From NCBI GenBank assembly GCA_036001245.1, contig DASYUL010000068.1, positions 1-41,447 of the forward strand: a stretch of 41,447 bases of DNA, given 5' to 3'. The translations under genes and the position numbers were made by a program. The DNA comes from Gp7-AA6 sp036001245 (GTDB taxonomy: Bacteria > Acidobacteriota > Thermoanaerobaculia > UBA5066 > Gp7-AA6). The notes beneath the pieces were generated by a model. The model saw nothing but the letters and a program-made list of their open reading frames with translations, did no database searches and was not told the origin of the DNA. Shown piece after piece: positions 17,128 to 25,410 of this stretch; the first letter of the stretch is position 1; the number at the start of each line of letters is the position of its first letter.

Positions 17128-17142
17128 GCAAGGGGGCGTCCA
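17128..17142 (-). promoter_or_regulatory. Candidate sigma-54 promoter of the STAS/GAF-HlyD/M50 operon
   Basis: On the minus strand TGGACGCCCCCTTGC: -24 TGG and -12 TTGC at the exact sigma-54 spacing, but only the core matches in the -24 half. Transcription would begin about 13 nt before ATG 17103. A CATAAT (complement 17114-17119) is a competing sigma-70-type -10 box. Confidence 0.4.
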
Positions 17143-17271
17143 CACCGTGACGCCGTCTTTTCGCCGCGGGAGCTCGAGCGCAGCGCGAGGGACCAGGCAC
17201 GCGGTCGAGCCCGGCCCGCCGAGTCGCGTGCCGGTGCGTGAGCAGGTCCCTCGCGAGCGAGAGCGACGGAC

Positions 17272-17347
17272 TGGAGCCGACGGTCGGACTTGAACCGACG
17301 ACCTGCGGTTTACGAAACCGCTGCTCTACCAACTGAGCTACGTCGGC
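17272..17347 (-). tRNA. tRNA-Thr (anticodon CGT)
   Basis: A 76-nt cloverleaf on the minus strand. The acceptor stem GCCGACG pairs with CGTCGGC, discriminator T, and CCA is encoded. The D arm contains GCTCAGTTGGTAGAGC, the anticodon stem GCGGT/ACCGC closes a loop TTCGTAA with anticodon CGT (reads ACG, Thr), and the T arm has GGTTCAAGTCC. It lies between the STAS gene and smc. Confidence 0.95.
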
Positions 17348-17505
17348 GCGAAACGGGAGCGGGGAGTTTAAGGAATGGGAGGTCTTCCGTCAACGCGAAC
17401 CGGGCCGTCGGCGGGTGTCGCGCGAACGCGGGGAAACGGGCGCGATCGGCTCGCGGGGAACTCCCGGCGGCGGTGCGAGGCCCGGCCCAATCGACTCCGC
17501 CTCGG

Positions 17506-20500
17506 TCAGTCGAACCGGACCGAGACCACCTTCGAGCACCCCGGCTCTTCCATCGTGACGCCGTACATCGCGTCGGCCGTCTCCATCGTTCTCTTGTTGT
17601 GCGTGATCGCGATGAACTGCGTTTCCTCGGTCATCTCGCGGAGGAGGCGCGTGAACCGATCGATGTTCGCCTCGTCGAGCGGCGCGTCCACCTCGTCGAG
17701 AATGCAGAACGGGGAGGGTCGGTAACGGAAGATCGCCATCAAGAGAGCGATCGCGGTGAGCGCCTTCTCCCCGCCGGAGAGAAGGAGGATGGACTGATTC
17801 CGCTTGCCCGGGGGCTGCGCGATGACCTCGACGCCCGACTCGAGTGGATCGTTCTCGTCTAAGAGCCGCATCTCCGCAGTCCCGCCCCGGAAGAGGCGGA
17901 TGAACATCTCGGTGAAGTTCACGTTGATGGCGGCGAACGCCTGAGCGAATCGTTCGGCGGACGTCGCGTTGATCTTGCGGATCGAGTCCTGCAGCTCCGC
18001 GACCGAACGGACGAGATCGTCCCGCTGGGTCGTCAGGAACACGAGCCGCTCCGACTCGGTCCGGTGCTCTTCCCACGCGAGGAGGTTGACGGGTCCCAGC
18101 CGCTCGAGCGACGCCGCAAGCTCGGCGGCCTCGGTCTCGAGCTTTGCGAGCGCCTCCTCGGACCGGTCCGCCGGCGGCTCGAGCTCGCCCGGCTCGGTGC
18201 CGAACTCCTGGCGGGCCTGGGAGACGAGGTGCTCGAGGTCCGACGCGGAGCGCGTGGCGGCGACCTCCGCCTCGAATCGTCCTTCGCGCGTGGAGTCGAG
18301 CACCGATCGCGCGTTTCGCGCGGTCTCCTCCGCGCCCGTCGCATGGAGCGCTGCTTCCTCCGCCGAGCGCGCCGCCGCCTCGAGCTCCGAAGCCTTCGCG
18401 TCGCGGGAGACGACGTTCGCCTCCCGGCGCCCGCGCGTCTCGTCCTCCTCGTGCGAGATCTCGAGGGCGCGCAGGGCGATTCGCTCGATCTCCTCGTTCG
18501 CTTCGCGGGCGCGCCTCTGGAAGAGACGCTGCGACTCCTGGAGCGCCGCCATGGCGGCCTCGAGGGATCGCCGGCGCTCCGCGGCGACCTCCGCCTCCGT
18601 GCGGCGGTGCGCGAGCTCCTCCGCGGCCGCCGTCGCGGCGGCCCGGGCCTCGGGCGCCGACCCGGCGAGAGACTCGGCGCGTTCGCGCCACTCGAGCTCC
18701 GCCGTCTCCCAGCGCCGCTCTTCCGTCTCGATGATCTTCCGGTGCGTCTCGAGCGCGCCGGCCTGCTCGGCGAGAGCGTCCCGCTCCGCCGAGGACGCCT
18801 CGGTCTCGCGAGCCAACCGCGCGGCCACGGCCCGGCGTTCCTCCACCCTCGCGGAGAAGCCGGAGAGCTCCGACTGGGCACGCCCGTCGCGCTCGCGAGC
18901 CTCCTCGAGCTCCCGCTCGCGGTGTCCGCGGATCGACTCGAGATTCGTCCGCGCCGTTTCGAGGGACGCGATCGAGCTGCGCGCGGCTTCGGTGCGCTCC
19001 GCGATCTCGGTCCGCTCCCGCTCGAGCGCGAACGTCCCGGTTGTACGGGCCGGCGCCCCGGCGAAGCGCAGCACGGATCCCCGGACGACGTCCCCCTCGC
19101 GGGTGACGAGCGTCGCCTCCGGGTGGTTTTCTGCGAGCGAGAGCGCCCGGTCGAGCGACTCGACGAAGGCGACCCGCGGCAGAGCGGACCGCTCCGGCGC
19201 GGTCAAACCGTGGAAGTTCGAGAGCGCGACCTCCCATCCGCCGAGCGAGCCGGGGATCGCCGCCGCGACCTCGGGAGAGCGCCTCCAGTCCGCGCGCAGA
19301 AGCCGCGGGGCCGAGAGGGATCGCGCCGCGGCAGCCGCGCTCGCCCAGTCCCCGCGCGCGACCAGAGCATCGAGGTCGGCTCCGAGCACGACGTCGAGCG
19401 CGCGTTCGCAGCCGCTCGCCGGCCGGAGCCGGTCGGCGAGCGTGCCCTGGCTCTCGAGCCCGGCGTCGTGCATCGCCGCGCGGAGCTCCGCGAGCGCCTG
19501 CTCGCGCGCGCGGAGCATCTCCGCCAGAGCGGCGGCGCGCTCCTCGAGAGCCGCGAGCGAGGCGCGCGCCTCTTCGCGAGCGCTCTCCAGGTCCGCGGCG
19601 GCGCGCGTCAACGTACCGATTTCTTCCGCCAGCCGACGGACACTCTCCGCCGACGTCGCGGCCCCCTCGGCCAGGGTTCTTTTTTCTCGTTCGGCGATTT
19701 CGAGATCCGAGCGCCGGTCGGCGAGCTCTCTCGTGAGCTTGCCGAGGCTCTCGTCGAGCCGCGCGATACCCGCAGCAATGCGTTCCGCGGAGAGCTCGAG
19801 GTCGTGGCGGACGTTGCGTGCCGCGACCCGTTCCCCGGTCGCGCGCAGGCTCTCTCCGCGGGCCTTCTCGAGCTCGTCCTCGAGGCGCGCGAGCGCGAGA
19901 GCGGCCTCGGAGGCCCGGCGGTCCGACTCCTCACGTGCGAGCGACCGGGTGCGCGCCTCGGCGACCGCTCTCTCGAGCCGCGCGACGAGCTCGGACAGCT
20001 CCCGCGCCGTCCGTGTTTCCTCACCGGAGAAATCGCGGCCTTCCCGCTCCGACGAAACGCGCCGGGCGGCGAGGTCCGACGACGCCCGGCGGTTCGCCTC
20101 GAGCCGCTCGTCGTCGCGAACGATGACCCCCTCGAGCGCGAGAAGCGCCTCCCGGACGCGGTCCCGTTCTGCCGCCGTGTCCGCGGCGTCGATTCGAGCT
20201 GCGGCGAGCGTCGCCTCTGCATGCCCGAGCGCGGCCGCCGCGGCCGCCTCCGCGTCGCGCCGCTCGTCGCGCAGCCGCTCGGCCGCCGAAAGCGACAGGG
20301 CGAGCGCGTCCGCGTGGACCCTCGCGAGAGCCGCGCGCCGCGCGCGCAGCGACTCGCTCATTTCCCGGTGGCGCGCCGCGCGAGACGCCTGCCGCTTCAA
20401 CGAGGCGCAGTTGCGCTCGATCTCGCTCACGATGTCGGAGATCCGCAACAGGTTCGCGCGCGTCTCCTCGAGCTTCGCTTCCGCGAGCCGGCGTTTCGCC

Positions 20501-21033
20501 TTGTACTTCGTGATCCCGGCGGCCTCCTCGATCAAACGCCGGCGATCCTGCGGCTTCGTCGAGAGCACCTGGTCGATCCGGCCCTGCTCGATGACCGAGT
20601 AAGCGCGAACGGAAAGGCCCGTCCCGAGCAGGCGGTCCTGGACGTCCTTGAAACGGACCTGCTTGTCGTTCAGGAAGTACTCGCCCTCGCCGTCTCGGAA
20701 AACGCGGCGCCCCACTCGCAATCGTTCTGAGTCGCCATTGCCATTGCCGTTTCCGTTTCTATGGCCTTTTTCGGGAGCGAGCGTGACGATGACTTCCGCC
20801 ATACCGAGCGGACGCCTCTTCGCCGAGCCGTTGAAGATGACGTCGTCCATGGTTTCGCCGCGCAGGATCCGGGCGCTCTGTTCTCCGAGAGCCCAGGCCA
20901 CGGCGTCGCAGATGTTCGACTTGCCGCAGCCGTTCGGGCCCACCACCGCGGTCACGCGGCCGGGAAAGGCAAGATCCACCTTCTCATAGAAGGACTTGAA
21001 GCCGGAGATCTCGACCCGTTCCAGACGCAGCAT
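17506..21033 (-). CDS. smc: Chromosome segregation protein SMC
   Basis: 1175-aa SMC ATPase, the usual length. The N-terminal head has FKSFYEKVDLAFPGRVTAVVG and Walker A GPNGCGKS (32-39). Two long coiled coils rich in Arg, Glu and Ala flank a hinge at about 500-660. The C-terminal head has the signature LLSGGEKALTAIALL (from 1084) and Walker B CILDEVDAPLDEAN (about 1108-1120). It forms the condensin core with ScpA/ScpB, which are not in the window. ATG 21033 has no strong Shine-Dalgarno; TAAATT lies about 14 bp upstream. The coding strand is so GC-skewed that very long open frames (over 870 codons) exist opposite it; these are artefacts. Confidence 0.97.
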   Translation of the reverse strand: MLRLERVEISGFKSFYEKVDLAFPGRVTAVVGPNGCGKSNICDAVAWALGEQSARILRGETMDDVIFNGSAKRRPLGMAEVIVTLAPEKGHRNGNGNGNGDSERLRVGRRVFRDGEGEYFLNDKQVRFKDVQDRLLGTGLSVRAYSVIEQGRIDQVLSTKPQDRRRLIEEAAGITKYKAKRRLAEAKLEETRANLLRISDIVSEIERNCASLKRQASRAARHREMSESLRARRAALARVHADALALSLSAAERLRDERRDAEAAAAAALGHAEATLAAARIDAADTAAERDRVREALLALEGVIVRDDERLEANRRASSDLAARRVSSEREGRDFSGEETRTARELSELVARLERAVAEARTRSLAREESDRRASEAALALARLEDELEKARGESLRATGERVAARNVRHDLELSAERIAAGIARLDESLGKLTRELADRRSDLEIAEREKRTLAEGAATSAESVRRLAEEIGTLTRAAADLESAREEARASLAALEERAAALAEMLRAREQALAELRAAMHDAGLESQGTLADRLRPASGCERALDVVLGADLDALVARGDWASAAAAARSLSAPRLLRADWRRSPEVAAAIPGSLGGWEVALSNFHGLTAPERSALPRVAFVESLDRALSLAENHPEATLVTREGDVVRGSVLRFAGAPARTTGTFALERERTEIAERTEAARSSIASLETARTNLESIRGHRERELEEARERDGRAQSELSGFSARVEERRAVAARLARETEASSAERDALAEQAGALETHRKIIETEERRWETAELEWRERAESLAGSAPEARAAATAAAEELAHRRTEAEVAAERRRSLEAAMAALQESQRLFQRRAREANEEIERIALRALEISHEEDETRGRREANVVSRDAKASELEAAARSAEEAALHATGAEETARNARSVLDSTREGRFEAEVAATRSASDLEHLVSQARQEFGTEPGELEPPADRSEEALAKLETEAAELAASLERLGPVNLLAWEEHRTESERLVFLTTQRDDLVRSVAELQDSIRKINATSAERFAQAFAAINVNFTEMFIRLFRGGTAEMRLLDENDPLESGVEVIAQPPGKRNQSILLLSGGEKALTAIALLMAIFRYRPSPFCILDEVDAPLDEANIDRFTRLLREMTEETQFIAITHNKRTMETADAMYGVTMEEPGCSKVVSVRFD

Positions 21034-21441
21034 GGGAGTTGCAAAAGAATTTAACAGATTCGGGACGTAAGTTCCACAAAATATAGGGGTAACGGGTCAG
21101 CTGCCCACCAGATCTCGACGCGGGCGCTCTGGATGCTTCCGACCCCTCGTGACGAGCTCAAGCGACGATCTCCGGCGGTCGCGCGACGGATTTCGTCGCG
21201 CAGTTCTCAGTTCTCGAGTTCCAGTTTTCGGCTCCTGGCTGAGCACTGAGAACTGACGTCTGAGAACTTCTTTGCGGCGTCGGACCACATGACATAATCG
21301 CGAGAGGCTCATCTCAAATCCGGACGATTCGAATCGAGTGACGGGGGAGAGTTCCTCTCGCGGAGGACACTCTCGAGGGAGGCAGGGCACTTTTGCGCGG
21401 GGCGCGCTGAGAACTGTCGCAACGTTGACGCAAAAGGACGA
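21034..21441. other. Gene-free divergent spacer of about 410 bp
   Basis: Holds promoter space for smc (TAAATT, complement strand) and for the FHA gene (CATAAT at 21293-21298; TTGACG at 21425). Its main structure is the AGTTCTCAG inverted array described separately. I see no coding sequence and no RNA gene. Confidence 0.5.
21201..21269. repeat. CAGTTCTCAG / CTGAGAACTG inverted decamer array
   Basis: CAGTTCTCAG at 21201-21210 is matched by a perfect reverse complement at 21246-21255, with a further TCTGAGAACT at 21260-21269. Another CTGAGAACTG stands alone at 21407-21416 and a TCTCAGTTCT at 27091-27100. Confidence 0.75.
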
Positions 21442-22509
21442 ATGCACATGCTGAACCTGGAGGTCCGCAAGAAGATCGGCGGCGGCGAGGTCCACCGCTT
21501 GGACGGCGCGGCGATCACGATCGGCGCTTCGTCCGGAAACGAGGTAGTCGTGCGCGCGCGCGGCGTCGCCGGTCGGCACGTCCGCATCAGCCAGCGCGAG
21601 GGCGCGTACCATCTCGATCTCTACAAGGGCGCGGGACTGATCAGCGTGAACGGCCGGGAGTTCGGCGGCGGGCCGATCGGGATCGGCGACCGGATCACCA
21701 TCGGCGAGGCGACCATCACCGTCCTGAATGCGCAGCCCAACATCCTTCGCGCCATGAGCGAGGCGCCCGTGGTGGCCGAAGCCGCACCGCCTCCGCCGGC
21801 GCTGCCCGCGACAGAAGTCGAGTTCCGCGATCTGCGTTTGACCGCATACCGGCTCGCCCGGGAGAGCGAGTCCCGCGAAGAGCTCGCAACCGAGCTCGCG
21901 GACTTTCTCGACCGCGCGCTTCCGCCGACAGAGTGGGCCGTCGGGGAGTTCTCGCTCGCCGGCTTCCGCCCGCTCGCTTCGACGTTCCGGGAATCTCCGG
22001 CGGTTCCGCCGAGCGTCGTCGAAGAGGCGCGCGGCGGTGAGCGCCTGGTCCGGATGGAGACGGTTTCGGGAACTCTGACCCTGATCGTCGAGCCGCCGCG
22101 CAACGGTTCGGGGCTCCTTTCCGTTCTCGTCCGGGAGACGCCGCGCCTTCCCGCGAGGGCCGTGCTCTTCCTGGAAGAGATCGTCCAGCTCGCGGGCGTC
22201 GCTTTCGCGTCGCGCCCGCCGATCGCGTCTTCGGTCGCCGAGAAGCCCTCGGTGACCGGCGTCGCCGAGCTCGTGCCGCGGGAACCGTCCGGCGCCGAAA
22301 CGGTGCTCAAGCAGACCGACGACCTGAAAGTGATCGTCGAAACCGTCGAGCGCGAGGTCATCGACCGCGCGATGCGGCGCGTCGAGGGCAATCAGAGCCG
22401 CGGCGCGCACGTGCTGAACATCTCGCGCGGCTCGTTGATCGCGAAGCTGAAGGAGTACCAGATCCCCGACTACCGCTACCTGCGCCGCGAGCGCACGCGG
22501 CGCTACTGA
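21442..22509 (+). CDS. FHA-domain protein with Fis-type C-terminal helix-turn-helix
   Basis: 355-aa predicted regulator. The N-terminus is an FHA fold (about 5-95: DGAAITIGASSGNEVVV, RGVAGRHVRISQREGAYHLDL, SVNGREF), which binds phosphothreonine. Residues 115-270 form an alpha/beta region like a worn GAF domain; that call is weak. The C-terminus (about 300-350) is a textbook Fis helix-turn-helix (EREVIDRAMRRVEGNQSRGA, then LNISRGSLIAKLKEYQI). The AAA+ domain that normally joins these parts in sigma-54 activators is absent, so it should bind DNA without driving sigma-54 polymerase. Two starts are possible (ATG 21442 and ATG 21448); AAAGGA fits either. It stands alone, divergent from smc. Confidence 0.85.
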   Translation: MHMLNLEVRKKIGGGEVHRLDGAAITIGASSGNEVVVRARGVAGRHVRISQREGAYHLDLYKGAGLISVNGREFGGGPIGIGDRITIGEATITVLNAQPNILRAMSEAPVVAEAAPPPPALPATEVEFRDLRLTAYRLARESESREELATELADFLDRALPPTEWAVGEFSLAGFRPLASTFRESPAVPPSVVEEARGGERLVRMETVSGTLTLIVEPPRNGSGLLSVLVRETPRLPARAVLFLEEIVQLAGVAFASRPPIASSVAEKPSVTGVAELVPREPSGAETVLKQTDDLKVIVETVEREVIDRAMRRVEGNQSRGAHVLNISRGSLIAKLKEYQIPDYRYLRRERTRRY

Positions 22510-22514
22510 AAAAG

Positions 22515-22591
22515 CCGCGGGGACAGGTCCTACGGGCCTGCACCCGCAGCAGTCCACCGCGGGGACAGATCCCGAAGGGGTCTGCACCCGC
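22515..22591. repeat. Two tandem hairpin repeats (GCGGGGACAG ... CTGCACCCGC)
   Basis: Copy 1 at 22515-22547 and copy 2 at 22557-22591. Each folds into GCGGG/CCCGC plus an inner stem around a TACG or GAAG tetraloop. The inner stem reads AGG/CCT in copy 1 and AGA/TCT in copy 2, a compensatory change. They fill the convergent spacer between the FHA gene and the XrtH-partner gene, so they may serve as a bidirectional terminator or be REP elements. Confidence 0.8.
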
Positions 22592-22595
22592 ATCC

Positions 22596-23219
22596 TTATT
22601 TCGTTCGCTTTTTCTTTCTCGGGCGGCGCGGCTCCGGCACGGTCCGTTCGACCTCGCGCCTTCCGAAGAACCACCAGAGCGCGAACGGCGCCGCGAAGCG
22701 CCCGGCGATCTGGTAGAAGTGCCAGCCCGCCGCCCAGAAGTTGGTGGCGAAGCGGCCGTAGTGAGCGTCGCTCCACGCGCCGAGGCTCGTCGCGTAAACG
22801 GACTGGACCTGGAACACGAGCGCGATCACGTGCACGACCCACAAGACCGCGGCAGCCGCGAGGAATCGCGCGAGGTGGGCGCCCTCGAGCGGGCGCGGGT
22901 CCATTGCGAAGAGCGCGGCGAGCAAAACGAAGTTGAAGTGGATGTCGGGCGCGGGCAGGCCGGGCCGCGCGGAGCCGGGGGGAAAGTCGCGGCGGTCGAG
23001 CAGGAATTCGCCCGAACCGGGAGTGAGCCGCGTGACGTCGGGTGACTCGAACACGTTCGTGAGCGCCTGCGCGGCGACGGCGACCGTCGTTTCGTAGGGG
23101 CGCGAGAATCCGAACCAGAACGCGAGCGCGAGGAGAAACCCGAGGAGTCCGCGGACTGCGGAGCGGACGGTCAATGCCGGGAGTCGAGACCCCTCGGAGG
23201 CCGTCCTCGCTGCCGTCAA
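22596..23219 (-). CDS. Exosortase-associated membrane protein (XrtH partner type)
   Basis: 207-aa inner-membrane protein. Three to four hydrophobic segments are visible: LLGFLLALAFWFGF near residue 30, FNFVLLAALFAM near 98, FLAAAAVLWVVHVIALVF around 125 and FAAPFALWWFF near 185. The tail is strongly basic (RRPRKKKRTK). A conserved-looking loop carries VYATSLGAWSDAHYG. It overlaps the exosortase stop by TTGA, starting with TTG, so the two proteins are made as a pair. XrtH-type exosortases are commonly followed by a membrane protein of this size; function unknown. An in-frame TTG further in (LTVRSAVRG) is an alternative start. Confidence 0.7.
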   Translation of the reverse strand: MTAARTASEGSRLPALTVRSAVRGLLGFLLALAFWFGFSRPYETTVAVAAQALTNVFESPDVTRLTPGSGEFLLDRRDFPPGSARPGLPAPDIHFNFVLLAALFAMDPRPLEGAHLARFLAAAAVLWVVHVIALVFQVQSVYATSLGAWSDAHYGRFATNFWAAGWHFYQIAGRFAAPFALWWFFGRREVERTVPEPRRPRKKKRTK

Positions 23220-23764
23220 CCCCTCCGGGGGCGCTCGTCTGCCGTCGAAGACTCGGCGGAGAGCCGCCTTTCCCGCGACGCCCAGAACAGGAACAGGAGC
23301 ACTCCGAAGAGCACGACGACGGACTGCCAGATGACCGTGTGAGAGGAGTTGAAGAGCGCCGGCCGGTGCAGGCCGATCCAGAAGAGGGTGATGACCCGGA
23401 ATAGGTTCAGGATCTGGATCGCCACGAACCCGGCGAGAAGTCCGAGGAGGCGGCGCGGCCAGCTCGCGGGAAAGGCGAGAACGGCGGCTCCGAAAAGAAG
23501 CGCCGTCTCGACGCCGTTGCAGCCGTTCTCGATGTTGACGCCGAAGGAGGAGGAGCGGATCTCGGTACCGCTGACCTCGGCGCGCTCGCCGAGGGCGCTC
23601 AAGAGCTTGCCGGAGACCGACGCGATGCCGGCCGTGAACGGAACGATGACCGCGTCGTTCACGGGACGCGAGGCCACGATCAGATAGAAGACGATCAGAA
23701 GTACGACGAAACGCAGGAGAAAGCCGAGAGAGCGCCGGCGGGCAGATACGGAGGCTTCCGACAT
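23216..23764 (-). CDS. xrtH: Exosortase, XrtH-type
   Basis: Polytopic membrane transpeptidase-like protein of 182 aa that processes and anchors proteins bearing a C-terminal sorting tail. The proposed catalytic triad is visible: C82 in ENGCNGVET, R123 in NLFRVITLFW and H142 in NSSHTVIWQ. The short length (exosortase core only) and the sequence around the triad fit the XrtH group, which pairs with IPTLxxWG-type tails rather than classical PEP-CTERM. No such tail is encoded in the window. TATAAT lies seven bases upstream of ATG and overlaps the stop of the thioesterase gene, so it has its own promoter inside the operon. The partner membrane protein overlaps its stop. Confidence 0.85.
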   Translation of the reverse strand: MSEASVSARRRSLGFLLRFVVLLIVFYLIVASRPVNDAVIVPFTAGIASVSGKLLSALGERAEVSGTEIRSSSFGVNIENGCNGVETALLFGAAVLAFPASWPRRLLGLLAGFVAIQILNLFRVITLFWIGLHRPALFNSSHTVIWQSVVVLFGVLLFLFWASRERRLSAESSTADERPRRG

Positions 23765-23771
23765 CCGCGAG

Positions 23772-23777
23772 ATTATA
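23772..23777 (-). promoter_or_regulatory. Consensus -10 box, leaderless geometry, for the exosortase
   Basis: TATAAT on the minus strand, ending seven bases before ATG 23764, with no Shine-Dalgarno. It includes the TAA stop of the upstream thioesterase. The 16 nt from the box to the ATG match the M1 peptidase promoter at 14 positions. Confidence 0.65.
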
Positions 23778-24231
23778 GCGAGGCGGCCGAGTCCTGAAAC
23801 GCGATGATCTCTCCCACGAGGCGCTTCAGCGCGGCCGGCAGCGACAGCAAAAGCTCGCCGTCGGCACGCAGAACGACCTGCTCGGTCTCGGCCGACGCGA
23901 GAAGATCTCCGGCATCATTGCGAAGCTCGTAATCGACGATCAGGCGCGCCGTGTCGGGCGGCCTCAGCCTCGCAGTCGCGCGAATGGTCTCGTCCGGCCG
24001 CGCCGGCGCGCGGTACCGGATCTCCATGCGGATCACCGGCACGCGGTAGCCGAGCGCGAGCGCCTTCGCGGGCGTGAAGCCGAACCGGCCCGTCAAGCGA
24101 TCGCGGACCTCCTCGAGGTAGAGCGCGTAATGGCCGTGCCACACGACGCCGTACGAGTCGCATTCTGCGAAGCGCACGGGGATATCGATCGAAAATCCCG
24201 TCAGCGGCGCCGACCTCCGAACGGCGCTCAC
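23773..24231 (-). CDS. 4HBT-family acyl-CoA thioesterase
   Basis: 152-aa hot-dog-fold thioesterase that hydrolyses acyl-CoA or acyl-ACP thioesters. The active-site segment VRFAECDSYGVVWHGHYALYLEE (D25 as catalytic acid) is that of the YbgC/FcbC group. RMEIRYRAPARPDETI, later, is the usual central strand. Start GTG 24231 sits in GTGA overlapping the stop of the KS-beta gene, so translation is coupled. In context it would release the acyl product of the two ketosynthases upstream. The natural substrate cannot be read from sequence. The TAA stop forms part of the exosortase -10 box. Confidence 0.88.
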   Translation of the reverse strand: MSAVRRSAPLTGFSIDIPVRFAECDSYGVVWHGHYALYLEEVRDRLTGRFGFTPAKALALGYRVPVIRMEIRYRAPARPDETIRATARLRPPDTARLIVDYELRNDAGDLLASAETEQVVLRADGELLLSLPAALKRLVGEIIAFQDSAASL

Positions 24232-25352
24232 GCGACCGACTCGAAGACCGCGGAGAAAAAATTTCCTCCCGCTCCGAAAGAGTTCACGAGGGCGCGGCGG
24301 GGCTGAGCGTCCGGCGGAAAGGGTCCGTCGGGGTCGGCGATCGCGCGGCAGGCCGCGACGATCTGCGCGCCACCCGCCGCCGCCATCTCGCCGATGGCCG
24401 CCTTGACCGCGATCGTCGCCGTCGGCGCGCCGCCGAAGAGCTCACGCGTCACGGCCTCCTCCGCCTCGTCCATCTCGACGACGCCGTTCGCCGACGGAAG
24501 CCAGAGGTGGACGTCCCGCGGCTCCGCGCCGGCCGCCGAGAGGGCGCCGCGGATCGCACGCGCAATCGCCCGCTGATCGGGAGCGAAGCGATACGGCTCG
24601 GTCGGAACTCCGGCCGTGCCGATGCCAGCGAGGCGGGCCAGCGGACGGACGTTGCGGGCGCGCGCGTCGGCCTCGCTCTCGAGGAGGACCGCGAAGCCGC
24701 CTTCCCCCTGGACGATCCCGGAAGCGCGCTTCGCGCCGCGCAGCGCCCCGACCTGGTCGAACCCCATCGCGTACACCGCGTTCCACTCGTCGACGGCCCC
24801 GGCGAGCATCGCCCGCGCGCGCCCGGAAGAGATCGCGAGCGACGAGAAGAGAACTGCGTTCAGGCCGGAAGGATCCTTCTGCGTGATCGTGACGTTCGGC
24901 CCGAAGAGCTTGAGCTCGATCGACACCTGGGACGCGGGCGCATTTGCGACCGTGTTGGGAAAGTGGAAGGGGGGCGCGGCCTCCGGCGACTCGAGGATCA
25001 GGACGCGGAGGAACTCGGTGAGCGCCCCGGCCCCCGCGGACCCGGTTCCGAGCGCGATTCCCACCGACTCGGGCGACTTTGAGACGTCGTAGCCCGCTTC
25101 CGCCACGGCCTGCGAGCACGCGAGGATCGCGAACTGGCTTCCGCGGTCCAGGCGGCGCGCTTTCATCGCGGGAATCTCGGGCTGCGGCGAGAAGCCGTCG
25201 TAGCGCGCGACGTGCGTCGCCTGGAGCGAGCCGCGCTCTTCGGGCGTGAACGGGCGGATGGAGCTCTCTCCGGCGAGGAGGCGCCGGTAGAACTCGTTCG
25301 AGCTGCGCCCCAGCGCGCACACCGCGCCGGCGCCGGTAATGACGGGGTTCAA
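24228..25352 (-). CDS. Beta-ketoacyl synthase homologue without catalytic residues (KS-beta/CLF-like)
   Basis: 374-aa thiolase-fold protein of the FabF family, N-terminal sequence VITGAGAVCALGRSSNEFY. The catalytic Cys is replaced: the motif is TQKDPSGLNA with D160 where active enzymes have Cys. The HGT histidine is lost (PSANGVVEMD) and the second histidine reads KAAIGEMAAAGG. All three residues of the Cys-His-His triad are missing, as in chain-length factors of type II polyketide and aryl-polyene systems, where the partner KS-alpha does the chemistry. Start TTG 25352 falls inside the GGTTCAA repeat array and has no Shine-Dalgarno. It lies between KS-alpha and the thioesterase on one strand. 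Confidence 0.88.
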   Translation of the reverse strand: MNPVITGAGAVCALGRSSNEFYRRLLAGESSIRPFTPEERGSLQATHVARYDGFSPQPEIPAMKARRLDRGSQFAILACSQAVAEAGYDVSKSPESVGIALGTGSAGAGALTEFLRVLILESPEAAPPFHFPNTVANAPASQVSIELKLFGPNVTITQKDPSGLNAVLFSSLAISSGRARAMLAGAVDEWNAVYAMGFDQVGALRGAKRASGIVQGEGGFAVLLESEADARARNVRPLARLAGIGTAGVPTEPYRFAPDQRAIARAIRGALSAAGAEPRDVHLWLPSANGVVEMDEAEEAVTRELFGGAPTATIAVKAAIGEMAAAGGAQIVAACRAIADPDGPFPPDAQPRRALVNSFGAGGNFFSAVFESVA

Positions 25353-25410
25353 GGTTCAAGGTTCAAAGTCGGGCTCTCGTCACGTTGAACCTCGAATTTG
25401 AAATTTGAAC
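25346..25410. repeat. GGTTCAA triple repeat with opposing TTGAAC arm
   Basis: Three heptamers GGTTCAAGGTTCAAGGTTCAA (25346-25366) face GTTGAACC (25384-25391) and AATTTGAAATTTGAAC (25395-25410). The array fills the whole KS-alpha/KS-beta junction, touching the KS-alpha stop at one end and supplying the TTG start of KS-beta at the other. Confidence 0.8.

Noticed and set aside
17390..20730. Very long open frames opposite or out of frame with smc (up to about 890 codons)
   Set aside because: They are Arg/Ser-rich with no domain or start signal, and the smc frame explains the sequence fully. High GC leaves few stops in the other frames.
25346..25410. GGTTCAA array as a tRNA T-arm fragment (GGTTCAA is the T-loop motif)
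   Set aside because: No other tRNA arm pairs around it, the unit repeats in tandem, and variants elsewhere do not keep the T-loop sequence.
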